Part shown: piece by piece, positions 58,488 to 64,000 of the stretch
Position numbering within the stretch: position 1 is the stretch's first letter
How the letters are laid out: each line of letters starts with the position of its first letter
Assembly: GCA_023415835.1 (NCBI GenBank)
Contig: JAEZJK010000045.1
Span: 5,930 to 69,929, forward strand
Direction of reading: 5' to 3'
DNA from: Bacillota bacterium
GTDB taxonomy: Bacteria > Bacillota > UBA4882 > UBA8346
DNA: 64,000 nucleotides
Notes under the pieces: generated by a model
The model's input: the letters and a program-made list of their open reading frames with translations, nothing else
Databases searched by the model: none
Told to the model about the DNA's origin: nothing
Made by a program: the position numbers and the translations under genes

Positions 58488-60823
58488 TATTTACCACCCT
58501 TAGTTGTCCTAACCAGAACCCGGTCCCGATAAATTCGGCAATCGATTATACCCAGGGAGTCGGTACGAAAAATTTTCGCCCCCAAAGATCGTAACCGGTT
58601 TATTGTCGCCGGCCCCGGATGCCCGAACCGGTTCGCCGCGCCAACCGAGATCATAGCTAGTCCCGGTTTAATCTGTGATAAAAATGGGACTCCACTCGAA
58701 TAATTACTGCCATGGTGCCCCACTTTTAAAACAGCGGCGTTCAATCGATGCGGGTTCTTCTTTAAGAGCAAATCTTCGCCTTTGAATGATAAATCTCCTG
58801 TTAATAACAGCCGATTTTTTCCGAAAGTAACAAGCAAGACGACGGAACGGTCATTTTCCGAATCAAGATTGGGGACTTCTAAAACTTCCAGGCTGGCCCC
58901 TTTACCTATATCAAAGAGCATTCCTTTACCGACTGTCCTCCGGTTTATTTGGGGGAACTTAAATTGTGCTTCGAATTCCGAATAGTCATTGGTATCCCTG
59001 GGGGGCGGCAGAAAAACGGTATTTGCCGGAACTTCTTTTAGCACTTCAATAATTCCGCCCCAATGATCCTTATGATAATGGGTGAGAAAGGCCATCTCCA
59101 AGCGGAAAACCCCGTTCATTCGCAAATATGGTAGAATGGCTCGTTTGCCTCGTCCTTCATCACCGCCGTCAATCATGGTGTATTCCCCTTTCGGCGACCG
59201 GATCAAAATGGCGTCTCCCTGTCCGACATCAATGAATAATACCTGAAGGTAATCACCTTTAAGTTGATTGAAATAAATACCCCAAACACTCAAATTGATC
59301 AATAGCAAAAAACCGAATAAAACTGGGCTAACTTTAAAACAGCGTTGTTTTTGATTAAGCAGGTTCGGCCGGAGCGAGTCTAATAATAACGCCAGTCCAA
59401 GATAATATCCGGCTATCCAAGGCCAAGTCCATTGGGGCGACCAAGAAGCAGACCAAGGCATATCCCCGCACCAATTGATGAATATTCTCATCAGGTTCAA
59501 AATGAAATTAATAATCGTCAACACTTGCCCGCCAAGCCAAGGCCAAAAGTTCCCAATGATCTCCCCAGCTAAGCCGCCAATTACCACCACTTCTCCCGGA
59601 CCAACCAAAATTATATTGGCCAATGGCGACACCCATGAAACCGATTGGAAATATTGGATCAGAATCGGCGCGATCGTTAATTGCGCGCTGATTGACACCA
59701 ACAAAGCCTTCCAAAGGGATCCAAGATATTTACGTTTAACCGGTAAATATTCTACCAGTAGCGGATAGAGGCAGCTGACGCCGAAGGCGGCGGCAAAGGT
59801 GAGTTGAAAGGATGGATCGAATAAATTAAAGGGGTTCATCAATAACAAAACAATCGCAGCCAAGCCCAACCTGTTTAAAGGAATATCTCCCGCTTTCAAC
59901 AAACCGCCGGTTAGCGCGATGATCAACATAATCCCCGCCCGGAACGGGGGAGGATCCATTCCGGTCATCATAATGTAGAACCAGATTCCGGCTATCAAAG
60001 GTAAAACTCTTAACCCCTTTGGCACCTTACATAACCCTAAAAGAAAATTAAGGGTCAGCGCGAGAAACCCAACATGCATTCCGGAAACGGAGAGTAAATG
60101 AATGGTAGAGGTACGGCGGAGATTAATGATGAATCTGTCATCAACGTCTCCCAAAGGATCCCCGAAAATTATCCCGTGTAATAAACGGGCGTTTCTCGGT
60201 TCTAAAGTTCCCGCTCCAAACCGAGTCAGTTTTTGGCGAATCCGATCCGCCCAGATAAAGGGCGGGGGCAGGCCAAACCCGGCCTGAAATTGCGGGGATC
60301 CCAAAGCAGAAATACTTCCGGCTATTTTTTCAATTTCCATATAATCCGGAAAACCGGTTACCTTTGGGCCTACAGCCCGAAACCTTCCCCTGACGGTTAT
60401 CTTCCGCCCGTACCAATCATCGGAAGGGACATTTTTAACGAATACGATTATCCGTCCTCGGGTAACTTTCAGCCGGTCGTTAGCATGAGCCTGTAAAATA
60501 AACCAAAAACCGTTCCGGCTAGCTTCGGGGCGCGATCCAATGGTTCCGTCAACTGAGATCTCCCTTTGATGAAAAGTTCGGTAATGTTCCACTTGACGTA
60601 GATAATTGAACCGGGACATACTGAACCAAAAACCGCCTCCGATCAAACAACCCAGCAACAATAGCCAACCCAGGTTCCCTCGATGAATGTACCGAATGAT
60701 CCCAGCGACGGTCAGAATTAACCCGGTAAGAAGCCAGAGGAGTGGAAAGCAAGGGGTAAAAGCAGCGATAATTATTCCACCGCTTAAAGCGATCAATACA
60801 TAGGCACTATGCGGTAATCTCAT
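58487..60823 (-). CDS. comEC: DNA uptake channel / DNA internalization protein ComEC
   Basis: The 778-residue protein has an N-terminal OB-like domain, the Competence domain of about ten TM helices (LLHGIIFGDPLGDVDDRF, LLSVSGMHVGFLALTLNFLLG) and a C-terminal metallo-beta-lactamase-like domain with VLFIDVGQGDAILI, TMIDGGD and the metal motif LTHYHKDHWGG. It carries transforming DNA across the membrane. No comEB lies between. I start at ATG 60821-60823, overlapping the comEA stop in ATGA. Confidence 0.95.
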   Translation of the reverse strand: MRLPHSAYVLIALSGGIIIAAFTPCFPLLWLLTGLILTVAGIIRYIHRGNLGWLLLLGCLIGGGFWFSMSRFNYLRQVEHYRTFHQREISVDGTIGSRPEASRNGFWFILQAHANDRLKVTRGRIIVFVKNVPSDDWYGRKITVRGRFRAVGPKVTGFPDYMEIEKIAGSISALGSPQFQAGFGLPPPFIWADRIRQKLTRFGAGTLEPRNARLLHGIIFGDPLGDVDDRFIINLRRTSTIHLLSVSGMHVGFLALTLNFLLGLCKVPKGLRVLPLIAGIWFYIMMTGMDPPPFRAGIMLIIALTGGLLKAGDIPLNRLGLAAIVLLLMNPFNLFDPSFQLTFAAAFGVSCLYPLLVEYLPVKRKYLGSLWKALLVSISAQLTIAPILIQYFQSVSWVSPLANIILVGPGEVVVIGGLAGEIIGNFWPWLGGQVLTIINFILNLMRIFINWCGDMPWSASWSPQWTWPWIAGYYLGLALLLDSLRPNLLNQKQRCFKVSPVLFGFLLLINLSVWGIYFNQLKGDYLQVLFIDVGQGDAILIRSPKGEYTMIDGGDEGRGKRAILPYLRMNGVFRLEMAFLTHYHKDHWGGIIEVLKEVPANTVFLPPPRDTNDYSEFEAQFKFPQINRRTVGKGMLFDIGKGASLEVLEVPNLDSENDRSVVLLVTFGKNRLLLTGDLSFKGEDLLLKKNPHRLNAAVLKVGHHGSNYSSGVPFLSQIKPGLAMISVGAANRFGHPGPATINRLRSLGAKIFRTDSLGIIDCRIYRDRVLVRTTKGGK

Positions 60824-61428
60824 TTTACACACAGATAAGCCCGGAACTGTTCCAGTTTAGCTGCGCCTATACCGGAGACTTTTAACAATTCTTCGTAGTT
60901 ATTGAATCTCCCTTGTGCAACCCGATATTGCAAAATCCGTGTTGCCAGTGATGGGCCGATACCCGGGACATTCTCCAGATCTTTTTGAGTAGCGCTATTT
61001 AAATCATAGGGCGTTTTGACAGCGCCTTCAGTTTTGGCTTGGTTCCCCTGATTTGTCCCTTGGGCTGTAATAATTGTTCTTTTTCGAGTGTTTTTAAGGG
61101 GGGGTTCCCCTCTTCTCGGCAAATAAACCTGTTCACCATCTAAAACATACTCAGCCAAATTAACTTGGTCTAAATCCCCTTCGGGAAGCGCCCCTCCGGC
61201 TTGCTGGAGAGCCTCATGTTTTCTAGTCCCCGGTTTGACACTGATAACTCCGGGGTTAGCTACAGCCCCGCAAACGTGAACATAAATCAACCCTTCTTCC
61301 GCTTTTACTCGGTATTCCTCAGTATAACCTTGATTCTCCCGCTTGAAAAAAAGTAACGAACCTCCTAGTAACATTAAAAATAAGAGCACTAACGCAGCAA
61401 GCCTTTGACGGACGGTAAATTCAAACAC
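60820..61428 (-). CDS. comEA: Competence DNA receptor ComEA
   Basis: The 202-residue protein has one N-terminal TM helix (about 8-26), an SLBB domain (about 42-105, VCGAVANPGVISVKPGTR), a charged linker and a C-terminal double helix-hairpin-helix DNA-binding domain (PYDLNSATQKDLENVPGIGPSLATRIL and KVSGIGAAKLEQFR landmarks). It binds double-stranded DNA outside the cell. Start chosen at GTG 61426-61428, 7 nt after GGGAGGT. Confidence 0.95.
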   Translation of the reverse strand: MFEFTVRQRLAALVLLFLMLLGGSLLFFKRENQGYTEEYRVKAEEGLIYVHVCGAVANPGVISVKPGTRKHEALQQAGGALPEGDLDQVNLAEYVLDGEQVYLPRRGEPPLKNTRKRTIITAQGTNQGNQAKTEGAVKTPYDLNSATQKDLENVPGIGPSLATRILQYRVAQGRFNNYEELLKVSGIGAAKLEQFRAYLCVK

Positions 61429-61584
61429 CGAAACCACCTCCCATACTCTGGAAAAATGTTATCCGGTATTTATTATTCGGTGTTTTCTGTTTGTTTCCTG
61501 CTGAACATTGTAAAATTTGGTTTATTATGGCATCGGCTTAAAGTATAAAACCGTCTAAAGTTGTCAAACATATAACCGCTCCCT

Positions 61585-61664
61585 TGAAAGAGACTGATAG
61601 ATACTCTCTTTCAGCCCGGAGTGGGAAGAGCCGGAATTTAATAAATCACCGGCTCTTTTCTTTA
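61585..61664 (+). terminator. Hairpin pair ending in a plus-strand terminator without an obvious gene
   Basis: TGAAAGAGA/TCTCTTTCA (61585-61613) is a 9-bp hairpin; after 13 nt AAGAGCCGG/CCGGCTCTT (61626-61657) forms a second stem followed by TTTTCTTT. The T-run is on the plus strand, yet no plus-strand gene precedes it within the gap. Confidence 0.55.
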
Positions 61665-61880
61665 TCTTGAATAGGATTCATTATCTTCTTGGTATAGGAA
61701 GGCCTTCCGCACCAGTTCATCCGGATCATCAACCAGTGAGTTTAAAACCATTGCCGCCTCTGCTTCTCCCGGCTCATCAGCGAGTAGGCTTAAATACATT
61801 CCTGATTCCGTTTCTTCCAGGTCATCCAACAGCCGAATTTTTTCATCCAAATCCCGTTTTTTACGTTTCGATTTAACCAT
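61662..61880 (-). CDS. Small acidic protein of unknown function
   Basis: The 72-residue protein begins MVKSKRKKRDLDEKIRLLDD and is acidic, helical and free of membrane segments, with a C-terminal half (EAEAAMVLNSLVDDPDELVRKAFLY) that could be a single HEAT-like helix pair. I do not recognise a family. The start ATG lies after AGGAGAGAAGAGG; the open frame upstream lacks support. It is upstream of comEA on the same strand, with a 230-bp gap. Confidence 0.65.
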   Translation of the reverse strand: MVKSKRKKRDLDEKIRLLDDLEETESGMYLSLLADEPGEAEAAMVLNSLVDDPDELVRKAFLYQEDNESYSR

Positions 61881-62046
61881 CTGCCTCTTCTCTCCTGTTA
61901 AGATTTTGGGATGTTTTATTGTATCCGTCTCAAAGGGCGTATATCTAAGTCTGCCCAATAACAATTTTAGGATTTAATTGTATTATTATTATGGTTGATC
62001 TTAACTCTATCCCCTCGATTTACTGCTGGTTAACCCATAATGCCCA

Positions 62047-62055
62047 TGTTATAAT
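62047..62055 (+). promoter_or_regulatory. Extended -10 promoter upstream of sleB-like gene
   Basis: TG-T-TATAAT lies 80 nt before the start codon of the cell-wall hydrolase. A TGGTTA 17 nt upstream is a weak -35. No sporulation-type promoter is evident. Confidence 0.45.
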
Positions 62056-62134
62056 ACTATCTTAGATTGAGTTTTGCTTATAATCCTTGACTTCGTAAGA
62101 TTCACCCGGAACGTTGCTAAAAGGAGGATAGGAA

Positions 62135-62821
62135 ATGTTTAATCGTATTAAAGAAAGCAAATTTACCAAATTGACTTGCGGGTTAATGTTGGTGAGCATG
62201 GTCCTATCGTTTTCCGGAGGCATCTTGGGGCCTGCCCAAGACTTGGTAAAGAGCAAACCAATTAAAACGGTTAATAAAGTTTTATCAAAATCACCTGATA
62301 ACCGGAGACGAGAAGAAACTGTAGCAAGCCAAACAACCATGAAACAGGCCAGTTTGGAACAATCCCAGACTGAATCAAATGCTCAAAATAAATTCGCTGC
62401 CCCAATTGAGGCAACTACCTGGAAACCCGCGGTTAACAATGTCAAACCTACGACGGCAAAATCTAACTCAAATATAGATATTAATCTCTTGGCCAGGGTG
62501 ATTTATGCCGAATCCAGGGGAGAACCCTTTGTGGGTCAAGTTGGGGTTGGCGCGGTTTTACTAAACCGGCTTGAAGATTCACGCTTTCCTAAAAACCTGT
62601 CTCAGATTATCTTTACTCAAGGTGAGTTCTGTACGGTACGGGACGGTCAAATCTGGAAGACCCCCAACCAACAAGCCCTTCAAGCCGCTCGTTTGGCGGT
62701 TGCAGGTTGGGATCCTACCGGCGGCGCTATCTACTTTTATAATCCCGCTAAAACCACTTCCCATTGGATATGGTCGCGGCCAATTGTGAACAAGATCGGC
62801 AATCATATTTTTGCACTATAA
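62135..62821 (+). CDS. Exported cell-wall hydrolase, SleB catalytic domain
   Basis: The 228-residue protein has an N-terminal signal or anchor (about 11-30), a low-complexity linker to about residue 112 and a SleB/Hydrolase_2 domain with catalytic E126 in RVIYAESRGEPFVGQVGVGAVLLNR (landmark) and TPNQQALQAARLAVAGWDPTGGAIYFYNP. The family comprises lytic transglycosylases acting on cortex peptidoglycan in germination, or on vegetative walls. No peptidoglycan-binding domain precedes it, unlike classical SleB, so it may be YkvT-like. AAAGGAGG precedes the ATG. Confidence 0.9.
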   Translation: MFNRIKESKFTKLTCGLMLVSMVLSFSGGILGPAQDLVKSKPIKTVNKVLSKSPDNRRREETVASQTTMKQASLEQSQTESNAQNKFAAPIEATTWKPAVNNVKPTTAKSNSNIDINLLARVIYAESRGEPFVGQVGVGAVLLNRLEDSRFPKNLSQIIFTQGEFCTVRDGQIWKTPNQQALQAARLAVAGWDPTGGAIYFYNPAKTTSHWIWSRPIVNKIGNHIFAL

Positions 62822-62850
62822 AAGAAGCCTATAAACGGGCTTCTTTTATA
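62820..62850 (+). terminator. Intrinsic terminator after the sleB-like gene
   Basis: AAAAGAAGCC/GGCTTCTTTT with an 8-nt loop begins at the stop codon; the T-rich end is TTTTATAGTAATTTTTG. Confidence 0.8.
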
Positions 62851-62949
62851 GTAATTTTTGTTTGAAAAGGATTGTTTCCTCTATTATATGATGGTCAGAA
62901 ATCAATCTTTTAATAATTTAGGCGGTTCATAATTCCTTTTTTCCGGCTA

Positions 62950-63003
62950 CGCATACAATATATTGATAGACTAAAATAAAACCTACACTATATATTGCAT
63001 GCG
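62950..63003. repeat. Imperfect inverted repeat downstream of the second pilZ gene
   Basis: CGCATACAATATAT (62950-62963) and ATATATTGCATGCG (62990-63003) pair at 13 of 14 positions around a 26-nt centre. No T-run follows on either strand. Confidence 0.5.
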
Positions 63004-63033
63004 AAGATAAATTTTTGTAATTATGAAACTCGC

Positions 63034-63702
63034 TCAATTATTTACGGGTTTTAAAATTCCTCTTTGATGCTGTAATTTAGTAACATACACGGCAATCTCC
63101 GTCTGATCATAAATGTCGATAAACTCAAAATCAATGGCGATCCCATGCATAACAGGGTTGCCTACAATTTCTACCCGGATAATTCTCCCCGACAAACGCA
63201 TCGGTTTCGTTTTCTCAGGAAGTTCAAATTCAAAATCGATAATTTCGCTAGCTTTAAAGGCGCTGTTAAGGTTGACCACCGCAAATAATCCGCATCCGGA
63301 TAAATTTACTACTTTTCCCAGTCCCGAACGATCGTTTAGCGAATAACGAAATGGCAGGGTAACTTCTGCCCTGATAAAACGGCGAAACGATGTATAATCC
63401 ACCTCAATTGGATTGGCTAAAATTAAAGGTTCGCCTTCATCGGTCTTTTTCTCAATCACATAAGTCCCAAACTTATGTTTTTGCCCTTCATAATCTTGAA
63501 AACTGATGGTTAACTCTGTTCCCTGCAGAATTTTTTTGGCCAATTCTTTCTGTTCAAGTTCGATAAATAACTTATTTTCTTTAGTGCTACGGATGATCGT
63601 TTTAATAATTCCGGTACATTCTTTGATTTGCCCGATAGCGTCGGAAAATTGTACTATCAAGCTACTACCCGGTTTGAATACATCTTGAGGAGTTTTAAAC
63701 AT
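63034..63702 (-). CDS. PilZ-domain protein, YcgR-like
   Basis: The 222-residue protein has an N-terminal YcgR-like barrel and a C-terminal PilZ domain with FRRFIRAEVTLPFRY (RxxxR) and VNLSGCGLFAVV (NxSxxG). It probably binds cyclic di-GMP. It is the second such protein here; the other lies in the fla/che run. Away from the flagellar run, its target could be the motor or surface polysaccharide. Start chosen at ATG 63700-63702 after GGGAGCAG. Confidence 0.88.
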   Translation of the reverse strand: MFKTPQDVFKPGSSLIVQFSDAIGQIKECTGIIKTIIRSTKENKLFIELEQKELAKKILQGTELTISFQDYEGQKHKFGTYVIEKKTDEGEPLILANPIEVDYTSFRRFIRAEVTLPFRYSLNDRSGLGKVVNLSGCGLFAVVNLNSAFKASEIIDFEFELPEKTKPMRLSGRIIRVEIVGNPVMHGIAIDFEFIDIYDQTEIAVYVTKLQHQRGILKPVNN

Positions 63703-63883
63703 TGATCTGCTCCCAACCACTTTATTCTTTTCATCTTCTCAAAATACTTCTCTACTAAACACCTATCTCCTCTCTTTCATAGATCTTTGATTTAGAAAAA
63801 ATAGCCAGCATTTTATTTGCCGGGAAACAACTAAGTCCCACCCCTATTAAAGTTTTTATGGAATTCTTGCCCCAAATAAATAT

Positions 63884-63955
63884 CCCCCGGCACAGCCGGG
63901 GGTTTTTCATTAACGGGCATAGCCCTTTATTACTAGCCACGCCTAAACGGCGTTG
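63884..63955. repeat. Cluster of three stem-loops at the right edge
   Basis: Three hairpins follow each other: CCCCCGGC-ACA-GCCGGGGG with TTTTT after it (63884-63907), GGGC-ATA-GCCC (63914-63923) and ACGCC-TAAA-CGGCGT-like (63939-63953). The first could end a plus-strand transcript. Their order and spacing recall the subterminal palindromes of IS200/IS605-family elements, which would continue beyond 64000; this is a resemblance only. Confidence 0.45.
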
Positions 63956-64000
63956 GTACGATCTGCCACACGCGATAAGCTTGTTACTTGCTACCCGTAA

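Noticed and set aside
63755..63940. 61-residue minus-strand frame MASNKGLCPLMKNPRLC
   Set aside because: It reads through the GC-rich hairpins at the right edge and has no ribosome binding site; better explained as palindromic repeat DNA.

Overview
The window looks like chromosome from a motile, endospore-forming member of the Firmicutes (Bacillota). The evidence is a spoIIGA-sigE-sigG-spoIIR cluster, a complete Gram-positive-type fla/che operon with fliY, cheC and cheD, S-box (SAM-I) riboswitches on methionine genes, and strong AGGAGG-type ribosome binding sites. No species name can be given from the sequence alone.

Layout. 1-3000 is a methionine block on the minus strand: an S-box-controlled metI-metC pair followed by a second S-box and metA, which is cut by the window edge. 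3000-15550 is a mixed region: tRNA-Arg and tRNA-Gly, a secreted protein, a DUF523 protein, a zinc-ribbon/PH protein, a membrane metallophosphoesterase, an exported protein with 18 ankyrin units, a CDF metal exporter behind a probable NiCo riboswitch, an MFS transporter, a chemoreceptor, a nitrilase-family amidohydrolase and a CorA transporter. 16000-22300 (minus) holds ftsQ-ftsZ-spoIIGA-sigE, a DJ-1/PfpI gene, and sigG-spoIIR behind a sigma-F-type promoter. 22300-55900 (minus) is one very long flagellar/chemotaxis run: flgBC-fliEFGHIJ-ylxF-like-fliK-flgD-TIGR02530-flgE-flbD-motAB-fliLMY-cheY-fliOPQR-flhBAFG-pilZ-cheAWCD-sigD-fapA and two small genes. 56000-64000 holds a nitroreductase, a repeat-rich gap, comEA-comEC-holA, a SleB-type cell-wall hydrolase, a second PilZ protein and a palindrome-rich right edge.

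How the genes work together. SpoIIGA activates pro-sigma-E in the mother cell in response to SpoIIR. Here spoIIR is apparently co-transcribed with sigG from a forespore promoter, so the intercompartment signal and the late forespore sigma factor share one switch. The flagellar run encodes basal body, export apparatus, hook, stators, switch, a CheA/W/C/D/Y signalling set and sigma-28. Two promoters (upstream of flgB and of the chemoreceptor) share a sigma-28-like core.

Least ordinary features. An exactly phased 21-nt degenerate tandem array lies beside a 47-codon orphan ORF. Heptanucleotide tandem arrays occur in at least five separate gaps, one of them running into the start of flhB. Two long imperfect hairpins separate ftsQ from ftsZ, where ftsA would normally lie. 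Very short leader ORFs overlap the start codons of ftsQ and of the ankyrin gene. No wholly new multi-gene system could be supported; the repeat families are the best candidates for undescribed biology.
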